Positions 33,305 through 45,100 of a stretch of 64,000 nt of DNA are shown one piece after another. The position numbers and the translations under genes are program-made. This DNA is from Prosopocoilus inquinatus (taxonomy: Eukaryota > Arthropoda > Insecta > Coleoptera > Lucanidae). The stretch's first letter is position 1. The number at the start of each line of letters is the position of its first letter. The stretch covers positions 41,436,001-41,500,000 of the forward strand of contig CM069870.1 in NCBI GenBank assembly GCA_036172665.1, in the 5' to 3' direction. Under the pieces are notes generated by a model, which did no database searches, was not told the origin of the DNA, and was given only the letters and a program-made list of their open reading frames with translations.

Positions 33305-34026
33305 GAAAATTTAAAATATGGAAAAACATGTGAAACTCAAGAGATGTTTGGGGCAAGATATTTAGATACAAGATGAACGCTTCGAAAAGTCAAGTTTAAA
33401 GTATGGCCAGTTTATTAAAGCGTCTCCTGCAACGTTAAATGCAGGCCATTGAATGTCTTATGGCCAAGGTCAGATTGCCTTTTTAATATTGCACTAGTTT
33501 ACTAGAGGGCACGAACGCACGACATTTGTCATAGGTTTCTGTAAAATTTCTGAATTGCAAAATTCTTTCTTAAACTATGAATTACGTGTAGTTGGTATTA
33601 CCCTTGCGTATTACATCAATGCTGTCTATGAATGCTACGATTGCTATTGCGTCAAAATATTTATCACAAGTTATCCTCTATAAAATACGTTTTGGGTAAG
33701 TATTACAATTATTTAATCCTACGTAGGAATTAGATTTTTTTAAATAAAAATGTCACTTTGAGAAAATAAAACAAATTTATGTGGAGTTAAAGTACTTTGA
33801 CATTTCGCGAATTTGATTGTTCAGTTTGAGTGAATAACTAAAAAAAGGCCCGTTATGATCAATTACTGCACAATATTCGGTATTGCAGAATGAACAGGAT
33901 ACATTGGTACTTTGACCGGTTTATGTTATGTTTATGTTTAAATGTTTCTTGTTTTTTGCTACATGACCTTCCATAACCATGTACAGTATTTTTGTTAAAT
34001 TGATTCTTTTGTAGTGTCTGCTTAAA
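33305..34026. other. No gene seen; upstream flank of a THAP gene
   Basis: AT-rich. CACTAGTTTACTAGAGGGC at 33493 resembles CTAGTTTACTAGATGTC near 37560, in the same orientation. This could be a remnant of the P-type element's surroundings, but no TIR pair is evident. Confidence 0.35.
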
Positions 34027-36833
34027 ATGAGGAGAAGGTACTGTAGGGCCCCCTACTGTGGGAATACTTCTCAGTGGCGACCAGATTTAACGTATCATTT
34101 TTCCCCTCAAAATCAACAACGTTTGGAAAAATGGCTGCAATTTATGCCAGAACTATTGGAAATGCCTGGACAAGTAATGATACAAAACTACATGCCATGT
34201 TCAGATCATTTTGAACAATCAACCTTTCAAACTCCACAGAAGAGAAAATTAAACCGAAATGCTGTGCCTACCATTTTTAATCGACCTCCTCAAGAACTCC
34301 TATCTCATGGAGCAAGCAGTATGTTGAATTTAAAAAATAATTTTCATTTTTCAAAAATATGATGAACTTTAAATTTACTGGTGAACAAAATTTTTTAAAT
34401 TTACTGATATTAAATATCTACTTCAACGCTTACAGGTTCAGCAATTCCAGAATCACGAGAACAATTACCATCCAATTCCCATGCTATTATACCAACAAAC
34501 ACTGGACATATTCTGAACGCATCAATCTTAGAGAAATTGTCTCCTATCTGTAGTACATCAACAACTGTTTTTGAAAAAGTAGTAGAAACAGTAATTGAAC
34601 CAGAACACCATTCTACAATTTCTTTAAGCACATCAGGTGAGATGTAATACTTTTCATATCTAGAAAAACATGTTCTTTGGTAGATTTACGAAATAAGGAC
34701 CTTTTTATTTTAAAAGTTTTAATTTACTTAAATATTTATTTATCCTATACACTATAAATTTTGAAATCTCAATTATTTGAAAGAGATTAAATGAAAACTA
34801 ATTTTTAATATGATTCTAAAAAAATTGATATTCATAATTCATGTATTTCTAATTTCAGAAATTTTACAACCAGTTACACCTCCAAGAACAAAGCAAAGAA
34901 CTTTTACACTTAGAGATATAGGATTCTACAATTCCAATGCCTTATCTCCCAGAAAAAAGATATTGCACCATGAGCTTCGGGAATGTAGAAAAGTAGTAAA
35001 CAGGTTAAAATTTAAAGCCATTTTTAATTTGTTAACAGAATTTGAAAACAAGAAATTTCAAAATTTATTATCTAATATATCACCTGTTTGTAGAAATTTT
35101 ATAATCATGCAATTACGTTTAAAACCCAAGGATCCAAAAGGCAGACGATATTCACATGCAGATAAAGCAATGGCATTGTCAAAATTTAAACGTAGTCCCA
35201 AAGGATACAGACTTTTAAGGACATATTTTACCTTACCATCTCCACGTACATTAGCAAAATCATTAGAAAATATGCCAATATATACAGGAATAAATCCGCA
35301 GTTAATTGAACACATTTCAAAATTGTCAAGAACTGTGATGGATAGGGACACATATTGTATTTTAATGTTCGATGAAATTGCTTTGATGCCAAATTTAAAT
35401 TTAAATTTAAAACGTAACATAATAGAAGGTTTAGTTGACTACGGTGATGAACGATTGAAAAATGTTGCTGATCGTGCTATTTGTTTTATGTTGCGAGGAA
35501 TTAACAGAAAATGGAAACAAGCCAACGCATTTTTCTTTGTTCAGTCGGCCACAAAGAAAGATAAAGTGAAAATATTAATTAAGTTGATAATTAGAACTGT
35601 TCATAGTAACACCAATTTAAAAATTTTGGCCTCTATGTCCGATCAAGGGACATCTAATCAAAGTGCAATCAATGAATTAAGTACAGAATCAGGATTTTTT
35701 AATGAAAAAGTTTTTCGAGTAGACGACCAGGAAATAATACATGTATATGATGTACCCCATTTATTAAAATGCACTCGTAATAATTTCTTACAGAAAGATA
35801 TTATGTTCGATAACGGCAGGGAGCAAAATTTCAACATATAAAGCAATTATATGAAATAGACGGCAATAATCGTTTTAATAAAGTATGCCCAAATCTGACT
35901 CATTTCCACATTTTTCCGGAAGGATTCAAAAAAATGAGAGTAAAACTTGCATCTCAACTGTAGATCTGTTTACACAGGCTTAAGTTTAGCCACATCTTGT
36001 AAAATGATGAAGGTGAAGACACTGCTGAGTTTGTATTCTTTATGGACAGATTGTTTGACTCGTTAAATGGTACTAAATTAAAACGTTCCGCCAGGAAACC
36101 CTTAAACGTTGTTTTAAGTAATTCTTCGGCACATATAAATTTTTGGGTAAAAGCAAAAGAAATTCTAAATGATTTAAAATTTATTAAAAATGAACAAGTT
36201 TGTAGTCCCCCTCCAACTGCAAGGAACTGGAATATAACAATTACAAGTGTGCAATTACTCTGGAATAAAATGAAGAATATCGGTTTTAAGTATTTAGAAA
36301 CGAGAAGTCTGAATCAGGACCCGCTTGAAAATTTTTTTGCTACAGTGCGAAGTTTGTGCGGTAATAATGTTAGGCCTACTTGTTCCCAGTTTATTGCAGC
36401 ATATAAAACAGCTATTATTAATAATTTTATATCCACTAAAAGTATTACAGCAAACTGTGAAACAGATGAAACAGTGCTGCTTCAAAATTTCGAATCATTT
36501 TTGACTATACCCTCTACCAGTGAACCTCACACTGCAATTTCTACTGAATTAAATATAAATGTAAATTCTTTTACAGAAATTGTAAAACAAACTTCTTCCT
36601 GCACAATTCCAAGTTTTATTGAAAGCAACGTCAATGTATATATTGCGGGTTTTATTTTTAAACGTTACCTTAATCCAAATTGTGAAGAATGTAAAAACAA
36701 TTTTCTTACAAATCAAGAAACAAACAAACATGCATTTGTCCATTTAAAAGATTACAGCCATTCACTTTTTTACTGCAAAAAAGAAATTATCAACACTACT
36801 GACCAGTGTACGAGTGTGATATTAGAAAATTAG
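34027..36833 (+). pseudogene. THAP-domain P-type transposase (THAP9-like), old copy
   Basis: Exon 1 (34027-34318) is a THAP zinc finger: C-x4-C in CRAPYCGN, a later CSDHF, and the closing AVPTIF. Plausible splicing (donor at 34319, acceptor ending 34436; exon 34437-34638; acceptor ending ~34858) keeps frame into 34859-35841. That stretch has a P-type catalytic domain: Asp in ILMFDEIAL, Asp in ASMSDQGTSN, VYDVPHLLKC. A frameshift near 35830 moves to ..EIDGNNRFNKVCPNL, then a stop. 36042-36833 restores MDRLFDSLNG and the Glu block DPLENFFATVRSLCG. No terminal repeats or target duplication were found. It is an old element or a decayed domesticated copy. Confidence 0.8.
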
Positions 36834-38027
36834 AAAAGTCAATAATATAGAAAATCAAATATAATTAACGTATTTGTAAATAAATTAAATTTTGTAAATT
36901 TTGAAATTTCTTGTGATCATAAAAATGTTTTAATTGCAAATTTTAAAATATGCATATGTGTAATTATGCTTAAACATTTTCTTAAGATAATTAACAGAAA
37001 AATGTTGAGAGTAGATCGACGAGATCATAATGTATATGTAAGTGAATATTATAGAAAATATTGTAAACAATATCATAGATTAAAATAATAAAATAAGTAT
37101 ACTTATTATTTGACACTTAATGAATTTCCCCCACTTTTTCATTAATTTTTTTCATGATATATTGTGAACTGCAACTTCGTACGTCTATACTTGTTAGCTC
37201 TCAAGAGGTATTGTTATGTACCTTTAAACTCTTAGCATTATTATTTGCTTATAAAATAAAATTATATGTCAGTTTAGCAACTGCTGTATTTATCTTTTTA
37301 CTTTAGAAAATAATACATTGCTTTAGCTCAAATTAAACGTTGCGACTTTTCTTACAAATAATTTTTTCACAGTGCAGTTTTACAATATGTAACATGCAAT
37401 AATTTTTCCCGTTGACATATTACAAGTTGACATATTGAAAAATTGCGCTGTGAAAAAGTTATAAGTAAAATCACAACATTAAATTAAACTTTTAAAGTAT
37501 ATTTCAAACCGGGGATTACAGTAGTTTTAAATTTGGCGCGTTTAATTATTTAATTTTGGTCTAGTTTACTAGATGTCGCAAATGATTCTATTTCAATCGT
37601 TGGTAAGGAAGATGCTCATCTTTTCTTTATAATATTTGGTTAAATGTCCGAGAGAGGTGATGTCTGGGAACATATTACGGCGCAGTTCTTTGAAATCATA
37701 GACAAATTGGCTGCTATGGAAATTGAAACTAATAGTCGAATTTTCGCGAATCAAAGTTAAAACGGAAAGTTAATAAATAAAAGTAACAAAAGTGACATTT
37801 CTAAAGTTCCAACTTTGAGGTATCACGAAAACGTAAGATGTTTTCTAAATTGAAGATTGACAGTTTAAAATGTTTTAAATGTGACTGACATCTGTCAATT
37901 TGTGTACAAACATCACAATCACATATTTATAATAATTTAAATACAATAACGATTTGTACTGGTCTTGCCAGTTTACTGGTGAGAATGAACAATATCCGAA
38001 TAGACACTGAGGAAATTTGGTTGTCGA

Positions 38028-38187
38028 GATATGAAGATACTGTTTTTTTTTATCAATTATCTAATTCGTAGGTGTAAGAATTCGTCTGTCGCTTTTATGT
38101 CTATATTGAGATATGAAGATACTGTTTTTTATCAATTATTTAATTCGTAGGTATAAGAATTCGTCTGTCGCTTTTATGTCTATATCG
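38028..38187 (+). repeat. 80-bp tandem duplication
   Basis: GAGATATGAAGATACTGTTT.. to ..CGCTTTTATGTCTATAT occurs twice in a row with few differences. Confidence 0.9.
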
Positions 38188-38247
38188 TCAGGTTTTCTAG
38201 GACAACTCCTACATGCTTTTTTGAGGTATTTTATTAGTTTGAATGCA

Positions 38248-38372
38248 GCTTTAAGCCATTCATCTTGCTATTTAGAGTTTGTTTCTATGGTAATGTAAAA
38301 AGACTTCGTTATATTTACAACAGGACATATTGAATGTCCCAGATTTTTTGACGGGGATAGTACATACATCTG
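38248..38372 (+). repeat. Dispersed repeat, copy 2
   Basis: Partner of 22556-22680. Confidence 0.6.
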
Positions 38373-39249
38373 CAACTGATAGTACATGTAGAGCTTGGAT
38401 TCTGTTGTATATAAACTTGTTTTTTAGGACATTTTCAACAAGTTCGTATCCTTTCACTGGATCTTAAAGAACAGAGAGATTATCATATTACATTCGTACA
38501 ACCATTATCATGTAATTACCATTTAAAATAATGTTCGCGTTATTAATGCCAACAAATATTTTATAAGCACGTCTCTCGTGGACCACATCCAATTCCACAA
38601 GGTTCTTCTCCATTAGGTCGAAGTGATTGAACTAAATTGGAAATCACAACCAGATCACAACTTTAATTACAACTAACCAAATTTAAGCAGGGACGCCAGT
38701 GACAGTTTTATGACATCTACAACTTTGCTCTCGACCACGACCTTTTAGATTTCACGAGACGACGTTTCTATACGGCCAGAGCAATTTACTAGTTCAAGTG
38801 TTTCTCCGTTGGCGCCACTTGCCCAAAAAAACGGAAACGGAAGTATATCCGCGGCTTCATTTTTGACTGATGTCAGTTCCGCGGTTTTTGACAGTTTCGC
38901 GTTTATGCTCCGTAAAATAGTGTTTTTTGCTCAGGTTGGCTCAGATATAGTTTTCTGGCGGTACCGTTACACAGTACTAATTCTACAAATGATTTAATTA
39001 CGGCCGAATCTTAATTACAGGAGAAAGTAGTTTGAAATTTTACACGGTAGGTACTAAATAAAAAATCGTTTTCTTAACTTTCCTTACTCCAATTGCTTCT
39101 TTAATCTTCTTTCTTCTTTGTTTGTTGCGGCACAAAGAGGAACCCTGTAATGTAACGTAACTCAGAAATTCTTTAAAAATTACTTGTCCTTTTTGACAAA
39201 GATCGTTAAAACCCGAGTCAAGTGTGATACATTCAAACCGCACATTTTC

Positions 39250-40120
39250 TTATTCTGATCCTGGCTTGTGAAGCTTTATAATACGTGAGCTGCTGGAAAA
39301 GTTTCTGGAAACGGTATGAAAAAACGCATATGAAATTTGGTAAACGGTATCATTGTTTTTTGAAGTATTCGCCTTTGACGTCAATACACTTTTGCATACG
39401 CTAGAACTAATTTCTAAAGCATGTTTTCCACTCAAAAGATGGTACCTCAGAAACCAGTCTCCGGAATGTTTCAACCGCTGCTTCAGCCGACGATAATTGC
39501 TCACCACGCATTTTATTTTTGATACTTGGGAACAAAAAAAAATCAATAGGTGATAAATCAGGTGAATATGGACAATGAGTCATTAATTCAACATTTTTGT
39601 TGGATAAAAAATCCAACTGTTTGACGGGCTGAGTGAGAGCTGATTCAGTAACGATGTTATAAAATAAATTTGAACGATCTCCATTGAATTTCTTGAGCAT
39701 TACTTCGCACCTTTTGACACGACCCTGCTTTTGCGCTCCTGTTAAATTGTGTGGGATTCAACGACTGCAAAGCTATCGTACGTTCAAATGATCATGCAAA
39801 ATCTGGTGTATAGCTTTCATGTCAATGCGTAAGGATGCTTGAATCTCACGGTATGTCACATGTCGATCTCGCTCAAGCGTTTCACGCACAGCATCTACAT
39901 TAGTGGCAACTACAGATGTTGATGGACGACCTTCACGAAATTCGTCACTGAGAGAGGTACGTCCACGCTGGAATTTGGCAAACCGATTATAAACACTGCT
40001 CTCTGATGATGCTTCATCTCCAAAAGCCAAATGAAGCCGATCGAGGCATTGTTTCGGAGTTAAACCACATTTGAAATCGTAAAAAATCATGGCACGAAAA
40101 TTTTCACGCGAGATTTTCAT
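39250..40120 (-). pseudogene. mariner-like transposase with internal deletion
   Basis: Minus strand. 40120-39773 encodes the N-terminal helix-turn-helix (NFRAMIFYDFKCGLTPKQCL, then FQRGRTSLSDEFREGRPST). After a frame break 39700-39407 encodes VELMTHCPYSPDLSPIDFFL, the block with the last catalytic Asp of the DD34D mariner family. The middle, including the first two catalytic Asp blocks (DETW and HDNA regions), is missing, so the gene is dead. Terminal repeats were not resolved. Confidence 0.85.
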
Positions 40121-40338
40121 GCTTACACAAAATTACTTTTTCTCAAATGCTGTACAAACAAAACTAGTTCACTTAGATAGAAACTGTCAGTAGAATTATA
40201 GGCGAAAGACGTTAAGTTTTTCAAATATGACTGTTGATAAACGCTAACAATTCTAGACCTACTAGATTCCAGAAAATTATCCAGCAGCCCACGTATAATT
40301 TTGTGCTTAATTACGTTATTCTTTTCAATAAAAATCAT

Positions 40339-40799
40339 TTCCTAATTATAACAAAGCGGTTTTAATTAATTCGCACTATCGCACTGCCATAAATATGCAT
40401 CCTTTGACGTTTAAGTGACAGTAAATTTCAATTTGGGTAACTAGCGCAAAAACGGAGAAAATTCGTACTAAATAAACAAATTGCGAAGACCGGGTAAATA
40501 GTCTGTCTTGTAAAATCTAGTAGGTCGTGCTCTCGACTAACGTTATAACTTAACGTTAAAGTGATTGAAATCCAGCATGGCGAAACTTCCGGTTAAAGTT
40601 AAAACCAAAAATTAAGGATCTAAGAAAATTCGGCACTTGAATCTAGGAACATTGTACCGAATTCATTTCTCTGCCCAAAACCCAGCTGGCGCTAGTGTTG
40701 TACTAACAACCAATCAAATAATTCCATGTTTGACTGAAAGTACAAAAAAATTTAATGACATTTATGTTTGATGTAGTCTGAATATTTCCACCGTTTTTG
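40339..40799. other. No gene seen
   Basis: AT-rich flank of the gypsy element. ATAT at 40800-40803 is the element's target duplication. Confidence 0.5.
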
Positions 40800-40803
40800 A
40801 TAT

Positions 40804-41130
40804 TGTGGCGAGCCAACCTGACTTAGCGCAAGGCGTCAAGAAGTCGGTTCGCTGGTATGTGTCATCGGCCGTCACGCGACCGGGGCCTACATCGAACAAA
40901 CTAGAATCTTCCAGCGTAGAGACTTCCAGACGCCAGCAAATGATATAAAATCGCCCGGAGTTGACTCACCAGTCAGTCGAATTCGAACAGCGATCGTCGA
41001 AGTTAGATTTTAGTGTGAAAATAAATTATTACAAATAAATTAGTTTTTAAGCTTTATTAAATTACGGTTAAGTTTTTATCGAGTGTTTTATTCGTTTAAA
41101 TAAATAAATTAAAACCCTAGAAACGTAGCA
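40804..41130 (+). repeat. Gypsy 5' LTR
   Basis: 327 bp. TATAAAA lies at about 40943 and an AATAAATT signal near 41026. A TGGTGTCGG (from 41132) follows one base after the LTR and could be the primer-binding site; its first bases fit tRNA-Leu. Confidence 0.95.
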
Positions 41131-41229
41131 GTGGTGTCGGTGTGCGGGTTTGTGCAAATAAATAAACAATTTAAAGTAAATTAAATTTAATCAGATTATT
41201 AAATAAGTACAGTATCGGAAAAAAAAACA

Positions 41230-42108
41230 ATGGCTACGAAAAAAGTGTTGTTGAAAGACTTAAAAGTGGCCGAATTAAAAACCGAATTGGAAGAACGAGA
41301 GTTAGAAACCTGTGGTTTGAAAGGCGCACTTCAACAGCGTCTCCGATCCGATTTGTTGACAGCTGGCGAAGATCCAGAGACCTTCCTTTTCGAAATTTCG
41401 TGTGGTCCCGCCGATTTTAATAAAATCCTGAAAGATGAACTTCGAGAACAATCCAGAAATTTAGAGCAAAAGCTTCTAGAACAATCTGGAAATTTCAAGG
41501 ACGAACTTCGAGAACAATCCAGAAATTTGGACGAGAAGTTTCTAGAACAATCTGGAAATTTAGAGAAGAAACTTCTAGAACAATCTGGAAATTTCAAGGA
41601 CGAACTTCGAGAACAATCTGTAAACTTCAAAGACGAGTTGCGAACTAAATTAATGGAACAATCCAGAAATTTAGAGGAGAAGCTTCTAGAACAAGCTGGA
41701 AATTTCGACAAATTACAGAATAAATTGTTGGAACAATCTAGAGACTTAGACGAGAAATTTCGAGAGCAATCCAGAAATTTCGACGAGAAATTTCTAGAAC
41801 AAACAAAAGGACTTGAAGATCAACTAGTGGTAAAAATATCGGAAGAAACAAGGAACTTGCAAGAAAATGTGGAAGAAATAATATTCCAGCAGGATAATAA
41901 AATCAAAAATCTGGAACAAATCATGGCGGGGTTGCGAGAGTTCGGGGATCAGCCACCAGTAGAAACACTAGAAAATAATGAAACCCGAATTGTGGAAGGA
42001 CCAACAGAAAATTCGAAATTGAAAGTAAAACCACCAACGTTCGATGGAAAGTCTTCTTGGCCCAACTACTTCAAACAGTTCGAAGCAGCAGCAAAAGCGA
42101 ACAGATAG
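41230..42108 (+). CDS. gag: Gag N-terminal part: SAP domain plus coiled-coil repeats
   Basis: 292 residues. Residues ~6-44 fit a SAP motif (LKDLKVAELKTELEERELE, then GLKGALQQRLRSDLL), a helix-extended-loop-helix that binds AT-rich DNA or chromatin in known proteins. Residues ~79-205 contain about eleven repeats of E-Q-S-x-N-(L/F)-(D/E/K), a long helical coiled coil that probably grew by DNA-level duplication. The C-terminal end (KLKVKPPTFDGKSSWPNYFK) is the conserved start of the insect gypsy Gag capsid domain. The frame stops at TAG (42106-42108), where related Gags have Trp. The next frame is the same one, so this looks like a TGG-to-TAG nonsense change rather than a natural end, though readthrough cannot be excluded. 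Confidence 0.88.
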   Translation: MATKKVLLKDLKVAELKTELEERELETCGLKGALQQRLRSDLLTAGEDPETFLFEISCGPADFNKILKDELREQSRNLEQKLLEQSGNFKDELREQSRNLDEKFLEQSGNLEKKLLEQSGNFKDELREQSVNFKDELRTKLMEQSRNLEEKLLEQAGNFDKLQNKLLEQSRDLDEKFREQSRNFDEKFLEQTKGLEDQLVVKISEETRNLQENVEEIIFQQDNKIKNLEQIMAGLREFGDQPPVETLENNETRIVEGPTENSKLKVKPPTFDGKSSWPNYFKQFEAAAKANR

Positions 42109-42138
42109 ACGGCCAGCGAAAAAGCCACTTCGTTAATT

Positions 42139-45100
42139 GTGGCCTTGAGAGGGGACGCTATCGATGTGCTACAGACTATGCCGCAAGAGGAACAAGAAGA
42201 CTTCGACAAGCTTGTGAATAGGATGGAAATGCGTTACGGACAGGCCCATCTGACCGAGGTATACCATGCACAGTTGAGGAATCGCTGTCAGAAATCCGGA
42301 GAAAGTCTTCAGGAATTCGAAGCAGACGTTGCGCGTCTGGCCCAGTTGGCATATCCCACAGCTCCTGTTGAATTCCTCAAATGTTTGACGGTGCAGACCT
42401 GCATAGATGGAATCCGTGACCCAGACAACCAGCAGGCATTGAGAATGACCCATCCGAAGACATCCAAGAACGCATTGGCTTATGCCTTGGAATTTGAAGC
42501 GGCGAGACGAGTTTCAAGAGGGCATGTCAAGGTGCGAGCGGCTATGGACTTCCAAGAGGAAGAAGGGGAAGAGTCCGCCAACGCCAAGGTGGGACCTGCT
42601 AATAAGGGGCAATCCAAGGAATATGTCACCGCCGAGGATGTTCGCCGCATTGTGGAACAGGTCATCAAGAAGAAGAAGCCGCTGGAAAGGCCAGGACGAA
42701 GGACATGTTCGCAGGCGATGTCTAAAGTCCAGACAAGATCCAAGGAAGCCACAGTTAAACTAAGCCGGGTCGGTGCAGAGGGGCCAACGTCGACCCGTAT
42801 TCAAAGGCCCCCAAAGACGAAAGCCAAACAAGTAATATCCCTACGGCAGTTAACCAGCAGTGTCTTCGTGGATGTCACCATTGATGACATTCCTCACACC
42901 ATGTTGTTGGATACGGGTGCGACGAAGACCCTAAGACCCGACGTCATTAAGTCATCTGGACGCACCGAGCCGACCAAGTGGAAACTGAAAACTGCAACTG
43001 GAACATCAGCAACTGTCAACGGTGAAGTAGAGGTTATCATCACCATTGGTTCAACTCCAATAAAACACCGTGCACTGGTGGCAGATATAGAGGACGCGGC
43101 AATTTTGGGCATGGACGTCATGTGTGCCCACGGGTTCCAATTGGACTTAAAGCGTGGCGTGATGGCGGTCAATAATGAGGAGTTGGTTCTACATCAACGA
43201 GGGGACGTGGCCGCTCGAGTAGTCCTCGCTGAAGACGTTGTATTACCCAGCAGGACTGAGGTTATCGTCGACGCAAAACTGGACGGTGTTTTTCAAGATG
43301 GGCAAGTCATTATGGTTGAACCTAATACTGATGATCAAAGGATTGGAAGAGGAGTCCTCGTTGGGAAAATGTTGTTGACGGCGAAGAAGGAAGTACCTGT
43401 CCGCCTGATGAACGTCAATTGTTTCTCTGTCAATATCAAGAAAGGAACAATCTTGGGAAGCTGCACCATGGTGTCCTCCATCTCCCGGCAACTTGAAACA
43501 AACGTGCCAGAAGCGAAAGTCCCAAAGAAATTATGGGAAATGGTTATGTCAACAGCCCAGGAATTGACTCCAGACCAGAAGACAAAAGCAAAGAATCTGA
43601 TCGGCCGCTATCAAGATGTATTTGAGGTAGAAAATGGATCCAAGGGAAGAACTGATGTCGTGAAACACAAAATAGAGACTGGAGAAGAAAGATCTATCCG
43701 TCAAGCTCCAAGGCGATTACCATTGGAGGAGGAAGCGGAACGCATTATCCGCGAGATGGAAAAGGATAATGTAATAGAACCATCAAGCAGCCCTTGGGCG
43801 TCACCAGTAGTGCTTGTGAAGAAGAAGGATGGGTCCACCATGTTCTGTGTAGACTACCGGTTACTCAATAATGTCACCAAGAAGGACAGCTATCCCTTGC
43901 CACGGATTGATGATACCCTGGACACCCTGGCCGGCTCAAAGATCTTCTCAACTTTGGACTTAAAGAGTGGATATTGGCAAGTGGAGTTGGCGCCCGAAGA
44001 TCGAGAAAAGACGGCGTTTTCCATTGGTATGGGTCTGTGGCAGTTCACAGTGATGCCATTCGGGTTATGTAATGCCCCAGCGACATTCGAGAGGTTAATG
44101 GAGACGGTTCTGAAAGGTCTGTCCTGGACAACGTGCATGGTGTACCTTGACGACATAATTGTCGTGGGAAAGACGTTCGACGACCACCTAAGGAACCTGG
44201 AAGGAGTGTTCCAGCGACTTCGCGGAGCTGGACTAAAGCTTAGCCTCAAGAAGTGTCACCTGTTCCAGAAGGAAGTGAATTACCTGGGGCACATTGTTAA
44301 TGGAAACGGAATCGCCGTGGACCCTGTGAAAATTCAGGTGGTGAAAGACTGGCCAACTCCCAGAAATAAACACCAAATAAGGAGTTTCCTTGGCCTGTGC
44401 ACTTACTATCGGCGCTACGTTCCTGGATTTGCAGACATTGCTAAGCCGTTAACAAAACTCACTGAAGAAGGTCGTCCATTTGAATGGGACCAACAGTGTC
44501 AAATTGGCTTTGAACAACTAAAGCAGTACTTGGTTAGTGCTCCTATTCTGAGTTATCCTCTCCCGGAAGGCAAGTTCGTCGTGGACACAGATGCTAGCAA
44601 CGTTGGGATTGGTGGCGTACTCTCCCAGATACAAGAGGGGCAAGAGAAGGTGATCGGCTACTTCAGTAAAGTCCTATCAAAGCCGGAACGAAACTATTGC
44701 GTCACAAGAAGGGAATTGCTAGCCGTCGTAAAAACGATAGAACACTTCTACAAGTACTTGTATGGTAGACGCTTCCTGCTGAGGACCGACCACGCCGCTC
44801 TAAAATGGCTTCTCCGTTTCAAGAACCCAGAAGGGCAAGTTGCACGATGGATCGAACGACTTCAGGAGTACGATTTTGAAATTCAGCATCGGGCAGGAAC
44901 TAGCCATCGAAATGCCGATGCTCTGTCGAGAAGACCCTGTGCCGAAGACTGTAAGCACTGTAGTCGTTTGGACGAGAAAATAGCCACGACTGCGAGGACA
45001 GCCATTGTTGATGACAAATGGCAAGGCGAAGAACTGCGAAGAGACCAGGAGAACGACCCGGATTTGAAATTAGTGCTAGAATGGAAAAGCAGGGACGCGA

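Larger units (their letters stand above)
36834..39250. other. No gene seen; two small repeats only
   Basis: AT-rich. Holds the tandem duplication at 38028-38187 and a dispersed repeat at 38248-38372. An open frame of 62 codons at 38809-38997 has no recognisable feature. Confidence 0.45.

Noticed and set aside
33493..37580. CTAGTTTACTAG at both sides of the old THAP gene as terminal repeats
   Set aside because: The two copies are in direct rather than inverted orientation in their wider context, and the 12-mer is nearly self-complementary.
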